This document shows, piece by piece, positions 28,301-36,300 of a DNA stretch of 64,000 nucleotides (position 1 is the stretch's first letter; each line of letters starts with the position of its first letter). The position numbers and the translations under genes are program-made. This DNA is from Alphaproteobacteria bacterium (GTDB lineage Bacteria > Pseudomonadota > Alphaproteobacteria > CAAGCB01 > CAG-977), in NCBI GenBank assembly GCA_900768465.1, contig CAAGCY010000006.1, positions 186,001 to 250,000 on the forward strand, given 5' to 3'. Below the pieces are notes generated by a model. That model was not told the origin of the DNA and made no database searches. It worked only from the letters and a program-made list of their open reading frames with translations.

Positions 28301-30638
28301 ATTTGACGGATTGGATTGTCATATCGGCGGTAACAGTCGCCTTTGCCCCACCGTCGATTTCCAATCCCTCCAGCGTCAAATCGTCCCCGCCCTCGACAGA
28401 AGTGCCCGCAAAGCTCATTTGCGTATTGTTCAGCAGACCCAGCGTGCCCTTTCCCGTTACGCGCGCCAACGGAAACGCATCCCCGTCGAAATACAGAACG
28501 GAACCGCTGTTCAGACGTATTTTGCCGTTCGTTCCAAAATCGGCGGCGCGGACAATCAGCTTGTCGAACAAATCCAATATCGCCGTATTGGTTCCTTTGA
28601 ATACCAACTTGTTGACAGAACTGGGCGTATCACGCAAATCCGCCGCATCATACAAAGCAACGGTGTGTGCGGCGGTTGTGCCGTCGATTTCCAAAACGCC
28701 CAAATCCTGCAAACGTGCATACAGTACGGAATCGGGCGTTTCGGCTGAAACGTTCAAAACACCCAAAGTCCCGTTGCCGGTAAAAATCGAATGGCGATTT
28801 GACACCGTTTCCATCGTGCGGATATTCATTCGCCCGTTTTCGTTGATTTGAAACGTCGATACTCCTGTGGAATCCAGCTTTATTGTATCCGCAAGCAGCG
28901 TTGCTCCACCGTTGACAACGCCTTTGCCGCCAAAGCCCGCTTGGATGTATTGAACATCCACTTCTCCCGCAGAAACGATAAAATTCAATTCGCGCGCGGC
29001 TTTTAAATAATTCGCCACTTTTTCGGTGAATACATCGATACCCTTGAATTTTGTCGCGGCTTGTCCGTCGCCGCTCAAATCGACATAGCCGACGGCAGCC
29101 AAACCTGCATCGTAAATGCCGGGGGTAAATTTCAAAATCGTTGACGACGACGCATTCCCGACAAAGCCTTGTTCCGTATTTGTACCAAACATTTCCGCGG
29201 ATATGGTTCCGCCGTTTTTCTTTAAAAACGTAGCATCGGTTCCTGCCAGATAAACCCTGCCGTTTTTCTTTTCGTTCTCATCGGGCGACGGCAATGTCAG
29301 TTTATCGACAATCAAAGTGGAATAATAGCTGACTTCCAACCGTGCTTTGCCGCTTAAATTCAGCGTTCCGACATCCAACAGAGCGCCGCTGTTTTTTACA
29401 TCTTCGTTTCCGGGATCGGCTAACAACCCTTGCGGCCCTATCTCCAGTTCGCGCCATACCACATCGATATTGTTAAAGTTGATGGTATCGACCACCGCAA
29501 CGGTTCGCCCGCCGTTAAAGGCCAGCCATCTGTCCGCATTTATCGTGCCGATATAGGTTTTCCCCATAAAAATAGGACCTATCCAATCCCCGTCTTCGAA
29601 ATTTTTGGTTGTGATATTGACTGTTTTCAGTTTTTCGGCGCTTTGTGTTTCGGGATTGTACCCCCAGTTATATAAAAGCGAACCGTTGGCTGCGTATTTG
29701 TAATACTCCAGATTGACGACGGCATTCGTCCCGTAAAGCGCGGAAGATCCGAATCTGTCCCGAATCTGTTGAATCTTCCACCCCGCCGTTTGGTTGTACG
29801 TCCCGATTGTTGCCGTTCCGTCCAAATGGATAACACCCAAATTGGATACCGTTTTTGTCGCGGTTAAATCTTTGAAATTGGCGGTAATATTGTTGCGTAT
29901 ATCCAAGTTATCCGTCGACACCGCATTTGTAAAGTTTGCGGTTGCCTTTACCGAAGTGCCAAGACTGTTTTCACCGTACAGCATTAAGCCAATAACGTTT
30001 ATTGCCGACGTGATATTCCAAACGCCGTCTTTTGTCGCGGTTCCAAACCGAAGGGATACTCCTGTGTCATGATTCACTGCCCCGAATTTACCCGTAAAAT
30101 TGATGTTGTCGCCGTAAAAATTATAGACGGACATATATCTGTAGGGGAAGCCGCCGGGATCGCCCTCTTCTGAGCCTGAAGAGTAAGAGATTTTCCCGTC
30201 AAACGTAACGTTATCGGCAACATTCAGGCTTGCTGCCGTAAAATAAATGTTGCGCCATCCGTCCTTTGTGTCGAATTTACTGTTTGCAATATTCAACGTT
30301 CCGTTCAGAGCGGTAAAGTAAGTTTTTTTATTGCCATAATCCGACAGAAAGTTGCCGGATTTGATATTGATGACGCTGCTTGCCGAATCCGAAATCGCCA
30401 ATTTTGCATCGGCGCTAAGTCCAATGGTATTCGAATTGGGTAATTCAATATCCAAATTCAAAATATTTTTCAGTTCTTCGGTATAATCTTTGCTGATTGT
30501 ATCGCCTGATGTAATCGAAGCGTTACGCCCGTTGACGTCTATTGAAATTTCATCGGCTTGAACCGTTGGACACGCGAACAGCGCCGTTGTCGTCAACAGC
30601 GTTTTCAAAAATCCGATTTTTCTTTTCCGTCGCGTCAT
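22323..30638 (-). CDS. Giant autotransporter (type Va secretion) with repeat-rich passenger
   Basis: A 2771-residue surface or secreted protein. It has a signal peptide (about 1-28, ending TVQA), a passenger of roughly 2450 residues, a linker rich in Arg/Tyr/Gly (RRGRSGGSRYYDARKYYQKA), and a C-terminal beta-barrel of about 280 residues that ends in Phe (SANLSFQF), as outer-membrane barrels do. The passenger is Gly/Thr/Asn-rich with repeated short strands of the type GGTLTLxNGLT, as expected for a beta-helix. Its middle carries a super-repeat of about 340 residues, marked by FYDDSTIGTL and FYDDAVIGTL. No protease triad or Cys pairs are evident, so an adhesin role is the likeliest. The start is ATG at 30638; its ribosome site is weak, and a TTG at 30656 is the alternative. 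Confidence 0.9.
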   Translation of the reverse strand: MTRRKRKIGFLKTLLTTTALFACPTVQADEISIDVNGRNASITSGDTISKDYTEELKNILNLDIELPNSNTIGLSADAKLAISDSASSVINIKSGNFLSDYGNKKTYFTALNGTLNIANSKFDTKDGWRNIYFTAASLNVADNVTFDGKISYSSGSEEGDPGGFPYRYMSVYNFYGDNINFTGKFGAVNHDTGVSLRFGTATKDGVWNITSAINVIGLMLYGENSLGTSVKATANFTNAVSTDNLDIRNNITANFKDLTATKTVSNLGVIHLDGTATIGTYNQTAGWKIQQIRDRFGSSALYGTNAVVNLEYYKYAANGSLLYNWGYNPETQSAEKLKTVNITTKNFEDGDWIGPIFMGKTYIGTINADRWLAFNGGRTVAVVDTINFNNIDVVWRELEIGPQGLLADPGNEDVKNSGALLDVGTLNLSGKARLEVSYYSTLIVDKLTLPSPDENEKKNGRVYLAGTDATFLKKNGGTISAEMFGTNTEQGFVGNASSSTILKFTPGIYDAGLAAVGYVDLSGDGQAATKFKGIDVFTEKVANYLKAARELNFIVSAGEVDVQYIQAGFGGKGVVNGGATLLADTIKLDSTGVSTFQINENGRMNIRTMETVSNRHSIFTGNGTLGVLNVSAETPDSVLYARLQDLGVLEIDGTTAAHTVALYDAADLRDTPSSVNKLVFKGTNTAILDLFDKLIVRAADFGTNGKIRLNSGSVLYFDGDAFPLARVTGKGTLGLLNNTQMSFAGTSVEGGDDLTLEGLEIDGGAKATVTADMTIQSVKFMKDSGGILSIENGTLTLTNGLTMGTGNKIDGANGALIVQGDSSFSNTVLGTLTAQKATFKGGNSTIGTYNAQGDVVVEAGTTLAVANAFDLSGGYHVSGDGSLTVGAGGKIATGDKVLANLTINGETTFYDDSTIGTLKVTDGVTAKVATDKTLTISKSFSGAINAGEGSKTTLRLIDSAQADFKAGDSTKMARFVMEGADARAAFYGNYSLNEMELKQGTIVLADGAVLSLSHGILSGGNITGGGTLNLTAQNTEITKTGNYALSHLTFGNGGALTLNGTLTMLNDTNVKDSLSGSGTLNFGANGTVGGGNFDGTISVGQNKVTVESDMTLGTFKFTQSAGGTLWINDNVTLTVGKLQGVGSNTVRGGILKLLSGGEIGNVNIAGELSLGGDTTITGDSVIDTVTATGDVIIADGVTLTVNKKLDLSPNNNIVYGAQNTGTLVLNGSDNKIATKTKILGTLRIGESGAVTFYDDAVIGTLDSRGTTTVAAGKTLTIRQSYGGKLSASDATLKLTETAQGTFAAGDGSVIGRLEIAGDGAKATFNGAYALNDLTLSKGQVEINDVLTLTQGAFTGGTVGGTGSLKLAGTLTIGAGAGVSISNLAFDTNGKLNLNGQLTVNNELDYRGHLVDAGNGTLTLGAKGTFGGTFNGTVRVGQTTAEIAADSVFKAFEFTATGGALTIADGATLTIAQLNAAGNSVSGGNLKLTGGAVFDTASLNNLTAGADVVVNKSLTVKGALSAESVSGVGELTLTKGGRLTTDGKVLGTLSGGKATITGDSTVGALNADVIINAGNTLTITKSVKDGIAASGDGLLLLDGASAAFGSAAIKNLKLNNASVALSGVLTVDSLQSGDAPSTLTGGTLTLAGNAAFNGKMDVDALNVNAGTFTFNGTTGDVKKMTLADGAKLVIATGELNAYGFAGENNTVTIAEDAAFGLDLGSSQALPTGLTITGAGYLSLLNETSLTFAGNAGEFGELGGLQVMRGTVTITADTNVKNFRFGDETGGTLNIKNGTFSVSKITTVGDGNKITGEGTLKLTNGDSVFGSAVNGTKIVVGEKATALFNGKTVLPTLTVENGGGVGAGENGDVSIAELSMKNGEIFGLGVLKADKLTMDRGTVKVSGGLAAKTIENGTLEVEKKGVLSLENSVLNSAGITMTGGLLNLKTDYALSALNLTLKGGTVSFGTLTVDAAFEHAGGKLSGTKLIWAYDGKLTAQADVDTLQINAGLVLTNDTTVNTLDFGESGALTLSGGLTVNGSLNLTRDIAGNGTLIAAGDAVLGANFGGTLQIGTDAKAGTATVVSDAAFGGLRFGGKGGAVKINAGKRLSVPTVSVASGGTVAGDGTLALTGTGSVLGANLSVAEIELSGQATAQTASVNGLTLKDGGRVDVENGLSVANLKQTGTDGVINGGTLTVQSAAVENSLTLNNAAATIGSLSGAGVLRLNGSNTVLSQANIGTLSVSGGTLNIGKNQITANAFTMENGTLKLQIGKNATDGNGNATGVGHGKITGGTTVSNSALSIEVEYNTYIPKNGVVFKLFDGSQNGAFAEVANEKYKITAESNGNYRIAKLHTAAENAGNAGGNKNQQNTAEGLLDHPPFDEGDKTYDLADELNRLEQSDKQSFLDGLTAAAPDVSGAVSAAHLRSQRVINSMTVKRLTALHDKLGRSSYGFRRDQKLMRGMRRGRSGGSRYYDARKYYQKAYGRGAARSSVRSKPYENYWSNGLAEYQNWRTPTASVWAETLLNKTTYKDDGKPDGFSGTSTGFTVGLDAVMMDIAAAGVGYAHTTTDITALNRKTTFTSNTLFVYGTFKPNETYLSAIVNFGAGSYDEDKTVGTLKLSDAYDAKQYGVQITAGGNFDVYNPSVGLRYSAANLDAREDSAGQKVAAQSFKTLTLSVDNRWELPLKQTKWTKTGMNLNVGAAYDISRSADKAEVALSNGASYTVEGAKPDALTFNAGAEVYWIFGRKISLSAKYDADIASSYLSHSVSANLSFQF
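25900..28300. repeat. About 1-kb degenerate super-repeats in the autotransporter passenger
   Basis: The blocks that encode FYDDSTIGTL (near 27905) and FYDDAVIGTL (near 26880) lie about 1,025 bases apart. The surrounding 300 or so residues align in the same order of motifs (KIAT, TLTI, LKLTE or LRLID, AAFYGNY or ATFNGAY, GGTLNL). A weaker third copy follows with STVGALNADVII near 25960. The boundaries given are approximate. Confidence 0.6.
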
Positions 30639-30783
30639 AGATATTCTGTCTGACAAAGGGATAATGTTTTAAAGTAAAACTTCTTGTCTAATCTGGCAAG
30701 GATTTTTATCAAAACAAACATCGGCAAAACCGCACGATCTTTTTACGCAAAACGATTCGCAGGAATTGCACTATAATTTTTTC

Positions 30784-30812
30784 TTGACGACAAAAGTTTT
30801 TTTGGCTATTCT
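30784..30812 (+). promoter_or_regulatory. Promoter of the DUF3800 gene
   Basis: TTGACG (30784-30789) and TATTCT (30807-30812) with a 17-base spacer, a strong match to the housekeeping consensus. It predicts a leader RNA of about 80 bases before the GTG start at 30900. Confidence 0.6.
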
Positions 30813-30858
30813 GATAAGGTATTTTTTCGGCAAGTCCTTTATCGGCTTGCAAATCCTA

Positions 30859-30880
30859 AAGACCACCTTCGGGTGGTCTT
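30859..30880 (+). other. Strong hairpin in the leader of the DUF3800 gene
   Basis: A perfect 9-bp stem, AAGACCACC with GGTGGTCTT, closed by a TTCG tetraloop, ends 9 bases before the GGAG ribosome site at 30890. The bases after it (AGTTGTATCG) are not a U-tract, so it is a poor intrinsic terminator. A weaker GCAAG/CTTGC stem precedes it. Confidence 0.6.
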
Positions 30881-30899
30881 AGTTGTATCGGAGAACCGT

Positions 30900-31754
30900 G
30901 TGGTTAAAATTTGCTACATCGACGAATCGGGGGATTTGGGAACTTTGCCCGTTGTGGAAAATCCCGACGGCAACCACCAGCCCGTTTTGGCAATCTGCGG
31001 CATTTTCATCGACCACGAATGCCTGTACGATCTGACTCACGATTTCATCGGGCTGAAATACCGCTACTATCCGCATTTGAACTATGAAACCGACAAATAC
31101 CTTGACCGCATCATCCCCGAAATCAAAGGTGCCGACTTGCGCCGCAACGCCATGCGCGGCGGACATCGCGTCCAACGGCACGCCATCGGATTTCTGGACA
31201 GAATCGTCGATTTGTTTTTCAAATACAATATCCGCATCGTCGGGCGCATCTGGGTCAAAGTCCCCGGCGAACCGTTCAACGGCAAAGCGGTTTACACTTC
31301 GTCGATTCAAAGCATTTACACCTACTTTGACAACTATCTGAAAGAACATGACGATTTCGGTTTTTGCGTCGCGGACAGTCGGGACTATATAAAAAACATC
31401 AACGTTTCTCATTCCGTTTTTACGCAAAAATTCCGCGCTTTGCACCCGCTGTATCAAAACATCGTCGAAATGCCGTGCTTCGGACACAGCAACAATTTGG
31501 CGGGATTGCAGTTGTGCGATATTCTGTGTTCCGCGTTTTTGTTCCCGATTGCCAGCTACGTTTATTGCTCGGACGTCGTGCATAACGTCCATGTCCAGCC
31601 CGCCGCCCTTGATTTAAGGGAACGCTACGGTCACCGCCTGCGCGAACTGCAGCACCGCTTTACCAACAGCGCGGGGTTCAACATGGGCGGAATCGTCGTA
31701 TCCGACCCGCTGCAAAAGAAAAACGCTATCGCCATGTTCAAAGATGTAAAATGA
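30900..31754 (+). CDS. DUF3800 domain protein
   Basis: A 284-residue cytoplasmic protein of the DUF3800 family, which has an RNase H-like fold and conserved acidic residues. The hallmark YIDESGDLG is at about 5-13, a second block reads VLAICGIFIDHECLYDL, and later acidic residues include FCVADSRDY and GLQLCDILCSA. DUF3800 genes are often found near mobile or defence genes, but the function is unknown and nothing around this one decides it. The start is GTG at 30900 with GGAG 6 bases upstream; an earlier in-frame start lies inside the leader hairpin and is rejected. It has its own promoter and terminator. Confidence 0.82.
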   Translation: MVKICYIDESGDLGTLPVVENPDGNHQPVLAICGIFIDHECLYDLTHDFIGLKYRYYPHLNYETDKYLDRIIPEIKGADLRRNAMRGGHRVQRHAIGFLDRIVDLFFKYNIRIVGRIWVKVPGEPFNGKAVYTSSIQSIYTYFDNYLKEHDDFGFCVADSRDYIKNINVSHSVFTQKFRALHPLYQNIVEMPCFGHSNNLAGLQLCDILCSAFLFPIASYVYCSDVVHNVHVQPAALDLRERYGHRLRELQHRFTNSAGFNMGGIVVSDPLQKKNAIAMFKDVK

Positions 31755-31781
31755 AAAAGCGGAGGATTTTCCCCCGCTTTT
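31755..31781. terminator. Bidirectional terminator between convergent genes
   Basis: An AAAAGCGG/CCGCTTTT stem (31755-31762 with 31774-31781) around an A/T-rich loop. It is followed by a T-rich stretch on the plus strand and by TTCATTTT on the minus strand. It serves the DUF3800 gene and the gene at 31785. Confidence 0.65.
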
Positions 31782-31784
31782 GAT

Positions 31785-32573
31785 TTATTTGGCATTTTGT
31801 TTCAACGCCGCAATGATTGCGCCGATTTTCTGTTTCTTTTCGGCGGGAATATCGGGCTTTTCCGACTTTTTCATTTCGGCGGGCTTGGCTTTCTTGGGGT
31901 CGACCAGCGGCTTGCCCGCGCCGCGCGTCATGGGAACGCCTTCGGGTCCCGCAAAATACGTCGCAACCGTAATGCCCAGCACAGCGGCATCACGTTCGAC
32001 TTCCTTGAAACTTTCCTTGCCCCGCATCCACCTGTTGAACGATTTGAAGACATGTTTCATTTCGGGATACGCCAGCAAAGACGCTTTGCCAACGCGAATG
32101 GCGTCAACCGCCGCGGGAACGCCCGCCGCCGTGCAAGACGCGGAAGCAATACTCAATGACGCGGAAGTCAAGGTAAACGCGCTTTCCTGTTTATTCTGTT
32201 TGAAATAGCTTAGAATACTTTTGGTTTCGCCGCGTTTTTTGGCTTCGTAAGCGGGCTTTAACAGCGAATACATTTTTTCGCCCGTTTTGTAAGCACACAT
32301 TCCGACCAACCCCGGAATACCGAACAGCTGATACGCCAACACCGTGCGCGCCGTATTTTTAATCGAATCGCGGATTTTTGTGTAAACATGACCGTGTTTT
32401 TCGGTCATTTTCGCATCAAACGCTTTTGCTTTGTCACTGATACGCTTCAACAGCGGAACAGAGGCGATTACCTTGTCCGTTTTCTGCCCGATTCGTTCAG
32501 CCGCCGCGGTCATTCTCCGCGCCGTTAAAACCATTAAAAGATCAACATTCCGTTTATGAACATTCAGTTTCAT
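31785..32573 (-). CDS. Unrecognised protein with a hydrophobic middle, 262 residues
   Basis: Not recognised. The N-terminal 70 residues are basic and helical (AAERIGQKTDKVIASVPLLKRISDKAKAFD). Two moderately hydrophobic stretches follow, TARTVLAYQLFGIPGLVGMCAY and FTLTSASLSIASASCTAAGVP, then YFAGPEGVPMTRGAGKPLV, and a Lys/Pro/Glu-rich C-terminus ending KIGAIIAALKQNAK. No signal peptide is seen. Membrane association is possible. The gene starts 2 bases after the stop of the gene at 32576 and so forms a two-gene unit. The Lys-rich tail recalls the tails of the 39060-45582 family, only loosely. Confidence 0.6.
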   Translation of the reverse strand: MKLNVHKRNVDLLMVLTARRMTAAAERIGQKTDKVIASVPLLKRISDKAKAFDAKMTEKHGHVYTKIRDSIKNTARTVLAYQLFGIPGLVGMCAYKTGEKMYSLLKPAYEAKKRGETKSILSYFKQNKQESAFTLTSASLSIASASCTAAGVPAAVDAIRVGKASLLAYPEMKHVFKSFNRWMRGKESFKEVERDAAVLGITVATYFAGPEGVPMTRGAGKPLVDPKKAKPAEMKKSEKPDIPAEKKQKIGAIIAALKQNAK

Positions 32574-32575
32574 CG

Positions 32576-33229
32576 TCAGTCTATCGCATTTAAAAGTTTT
32601 TCATATTCCGCGCGCATTTCGTTTTCGTCCAAAGGTTCCCCCGCTTTATCCATTACAAACAGAGTAATCAGCAAACGTTCCATTTCCTCCAGCAACGTTC
32701 CGAAATACGTTTCTTCGGTTATTTTATCCAAATTTAGACACAAACGCAAGTATGTTTTTAATTTTCCCGCATCGGCGATAGATTCCGCTAAATCCGCCGG
32801 TTTCAAGACGTTTCCGTCATCGTCGATTTGTTCGATTTTCATCATCAAGCCGTATATTTGTCCAAACTTCGGATTTTTGGAAATATCCTGCTTTTCAAAA
32901 GCATCCAAATCGTTCAAATTGCGCTCCAACACTTCGGATGGCACGGGCTCACTGAAATCCAGTCCCGTTTCCCTGTCAAATTCTTTGAGCATCGGCAACA
33001 ATTTGGCTTCCGCTTTTTTGGCGCAAAGCTTTAAATCGCCGTTTTCCGTATCGGAAAAAGCGCGAACAAACGCAAAGAAAAAAGGAACGTCATCCGAATC
33101 AACAGGATTTTCATCGGTTAAAAAATCGTCCAAGCGCTTCAAAGCCGCCGTTTCCAACGCCGCCAAGCGCGCCGTGTCGTTGTGTTCCGCCGCTTTTTTG
33201 CGTTCGGCAATCAAATCCTGTTCGTTCAT
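32576..33229 (-). CDS. Unrecognised acidic protein, 217 residues
   Basis: Not recognised. A soluble, strongly acidic, all-helical protein (NEQDLIAERKKAAEHNDTAR, FLTDENPVDSDDVPFFFAFV, LLPMLKEFDRETGLDFSEPV). No motif for catalysis is seen; the form suits an adaptor or chaperone. The start is ATG at 33229 with AGGAGG upstream; an earlier start 16 codons upstream lies in the promoter region and is rejected. It is the first gene of a pair with 31785-32573, so the two proteins probably act together, perhaps with this acidic one shielding the basic, partly hydrophobic one. That pairing is inference from spacing and charge only. Confidence 0.6.
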   Translation of the reverse strand: MNEQDLIAERKKAAEHNDTARLAALETAALKRLDDFLTDENPVDSDDVPFFFAFVRAFSDTENGDLKLCAKKAEAKLLPMLKEFDRETGLDFSEPVPSEVLERNLNDLDAFEKQDISKNPKFGQIYGLMMKIEQIDDDGNVLKPADLAESIADAGKLKTYLRLCLNLDKITEETYFGTLLEEMERLLITLFVMDKAGEPLDENEMRAEYEKLLNAID

Positions 33230-33253
33230 TGTGTCGCCTCCTGTTTTCTTTAG

Positions 33254-33281
33254 TTTATAACAAATTCGGACGTTCAATCAA
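33254..33281 (-). promoter_or_regulatory. Promoter of the 32576/31785 gene pair
   Basis: TTGATT (33276-33281) and TATAAA (33254-33259) on the minus strand, spacer 16 bases, 24 bases before the start codon. Confidence 0.45.
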
Positions 33282-33300
33282 AACATTCTTTCAGGCACGC

Positions 33301-33329
33301 AAAAAAAGCCCGCGTTTCCGCGGGCTTTT
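33301..33329 (-). terminator. Intrinsic terminator of nifJ
   Basis: An 11-bp stem (33304-33314 with 33319-33329), a 4-base loop, and a minus-strand T-run (complement of 33301-33307). It lies 18 bases after the nifJ stop. Confidence 0.88.
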
Positions 33330-33347
33330 CCGTTATAGCACTCAGGC

Positions 33348-36300
33348 TTATTTTTCTTCCGCCAAGTGTTCGTACAGTTTACGGCGTTCTTCCACCTGTT
33401 CCTGCGCGAATTTGACCAAGTTTTCATAGCGTTCCGGATTGGTCTTTTTGACAATCTGGAAGCGCGTTTCGTTCGCCATATAGTCAGCCATGGCTTTCGA
33501 CGGCGCCTTGGAGTCCAGCTGCAGCCCCGGTTTGCCTTCACGCACGCGGCGCGGGTCAAAACGGTACAGAGGCCAGAAGCCCGCTTCAACAGCCGCTTTC
33601 TGGTGATCCAAGCCCTGTTCGCCGATTTCAAAGCCTTGGGCGATACAATGCGAGTACGCGATAATCAAGGACGGACCGTTGAAGGATTCGGCTTCAACCA
33701 TCGCTTTGATGACCTGCGCGTCGTTCGCGCCCAAAGCAACCTGAGCGACATAGACGTTTTCGGACGACATGGCAATCATGCCCAAGTCTTTGCGGGGCAA
33801 AGCCTTGCCGGCAACCGCGAATTTGGCGGACGCGCCAATCGGGGTCGCTTTGGACTGCTGACCGCCCGTGTTGGAATAAACGCCGGTATCCATGACCAGA
33901 ATGTTGACATTCTTGCCCGAATACAAAACGTGGTCCAAACCGCCGTAGCCGATATCGTAAGCCCAGCCGTCGCCGCCCAGCGTCCAAACGGATTTTTCAA
34001 CAAAGTAATCCGCCAAGCCGTTCAGCGTTTTCGCCGCTTCCGAATTCATCAAAGCCAATTTGGCTTTCAACGCTTCGACGCGGACGCGCTGTTCCTGAAT
34101 TTCGGCGTCGTTCGTCTGCGGCGCGGTCAAAATCGCGTTGGTCAAATCGCCGCCGACTTCGCTTTCCAAGTCTTTAATCAACTGGTGAGCGTAGTTTTTC
34201 TGGAAGTCGATGGACAAACGCATACCCAGACCGAATTCCGCGGCATCTTCGAACAACGAGTTCGACCAAGCCGGACCGCGGCCGTTCGCGTCTTTCGCGT
34301 ACGGAGTGGTCGGCAGGTTGCCGCCGTAAATGGACGAGCAGCCCGTCGCGTTCGCAATCATCAAACGATCGCCGAACAACTGGGTCAGCAACTTGACATA
34401 CGGCGTTTCGCCGCAGCCGGCGCAGGAACCCGAGAATTCAAACAACGGACGCAGCAACTGGACGTTTTTGACCAGTTTCTTTTCAATCTTGGTGCGATCG
34501 ACATCCGGCAAAGACAAGAAGAAGTCGAAGTTCTTCTTTTCCTGTTCCAGATGAGCCGCAATCGGCTGCATGTTGATGGCTTTCTTTTCGGGATCGGCTT
34601 TGTTCTTGGCGGGGCAAGCGTGCGTACACAGCGAGCAACCCGTGCAGTCTTCCGGCGCGACCTGAATGATGAAAGCGGAATCCGTGAATTCTTTACCCTT
34701 GAACGCGGCGGATTTGAATCCCGCGGGAGCGTTCTTCAGATCTTCGTTCGTGGCGACTTTAGCGCGGATTGCCGCGTGCGGGCAAACCATGGCGCACTTG
34801 CCGCATTGGATACAGGTTTCGGGATCCCAAACGGGGATGTCGGACGCGATGCAGCGTTTTTCGTACTGCGTCGTCGCCGTCGGCCATGTGCCGTCAGCCG
34901 TCCATCCGAAATCGGACACTTTCAGTTCTTCGCCCTTGCCTTCCAAAATCTTGCCGGCAACTTTCTTCACGACTTCGGGAGCCGTTTCGGGAACGCCCGG
35001 CAGACGTTTGAATTCGGACGTCGGTTTGTCGGTGATTTTGATTTCGTGCAAGTGAGCCAAAGACGCATCCACGGCGGCGAAGTTCTTGTCAACCAACGCC
35101 TGACCTTTTTTCATATAGGTCTTTTCAATGGATTTCTTAATCGCCTTGATGGCTTCGTCGCGGGGCAGAACGCCCGACAACGCGAAGTAGCAGGTCTGCA
35201 TAATCGTGTTGATGCGGCGACCCATGCCCGTCTGTTTGGCGACTTCAACAGCGTCGATCGAATACAGTTTCAAGTGCTTCTTGATAATTTCTTCCTGAAC
35301 TTCGACCGGCAAGTGGTTCCAAACTTCTTCCGCTTTGAACGGAGCGTTCAGCAGGAACACGGCGCCGTCTTTCGCCTGCGCCAGCATGTCGATTTTTTCC
35401 AAGAACGGGAAGTGGTGGCACGCAACAAAGTCCGCTTTGTTAATCAAATACGGAGCGTTGATGACGTGGTTCGCGAAACGCAAGTGCGACGTGGTCATCG
35501 CGCCCGATTTTTTCGAGTCGTACACAAAGTAGGCTTGACCGTAAACACCGTCTTCGCCCGCGATGATTTTAATCGAGTTTTTGTTCGCGCCGACCGTTCC
35601 GTCAGCACCCAAGCCGAAGAAAATGGCGCGTTTGACGTCTTCGTCTTCGATATCGAACGAATTGTCGACGTCCAAAGACAAGTGCGTCACGTCGTCCGTC
35701 AGACCGACCGTAAAGCGGGTCTTGGGTTCGGCTTTTTCAGCGTTTTCAAACACGGCTTTCGCCATGGCGGGGGTGTATTCTTTGGAAGACAGACCGTAGC
35801 GGCCGCCGATAACGCGCGGCATCGTTTTCAGCTTGCCCGCCGCAAAAGCGTCGGCAACGGCGGAAACGACATCCAAGAACAACGGTTCGCCCTGTGCGCC
35901 GGCTTCCTTCGTGCGATCCATGACGGCAATCGTTTTGACCGTCGCGGGCAGAGCTTTAATCAGTTCTTCCGCAGGGAACGGACGATACAGGTGAATCTTG
36001 ACGACACCGTATTTTTTGTCTTTCAGATGAGCAACCGTGGCTTCGGTCGTATCGGCGCCCGAACCCATGATGACAACGACCTGTTCGGCGTCTTTTGCAC
36101 CGACGTAATCAACCAAATGGTACTGGCGACCCGTGATTTTGGCGTATTTGTCCATCGCTTCCTGAACGACCGCGCCGCATTTGTCATAATACGGGTTGGC
36201 GGCTTCGCGGATCTGGAAGAACACGTCGGGGTTCTGCGCCGTTCCGCGCAAGACGGGGTGATCCGGCGTCAAAGCGTGTTCGCGGTTGAAGTTCATCGGC

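Noticed and set aside
30600..30638. Lipobox-like LFAC in the autotransporter signal peptide
   Set aside because: Phe is not acceptable at that place of the lipobox, and a normal cleavage site (VQA) follows five residues later.
30657..30899. tRNA or other known RNA gene between the autotransporter and DUF3800 genes
   Set aside because: No cloverleaf or conserved RNA motif is seen; only a promoter and hairpins in a leader.
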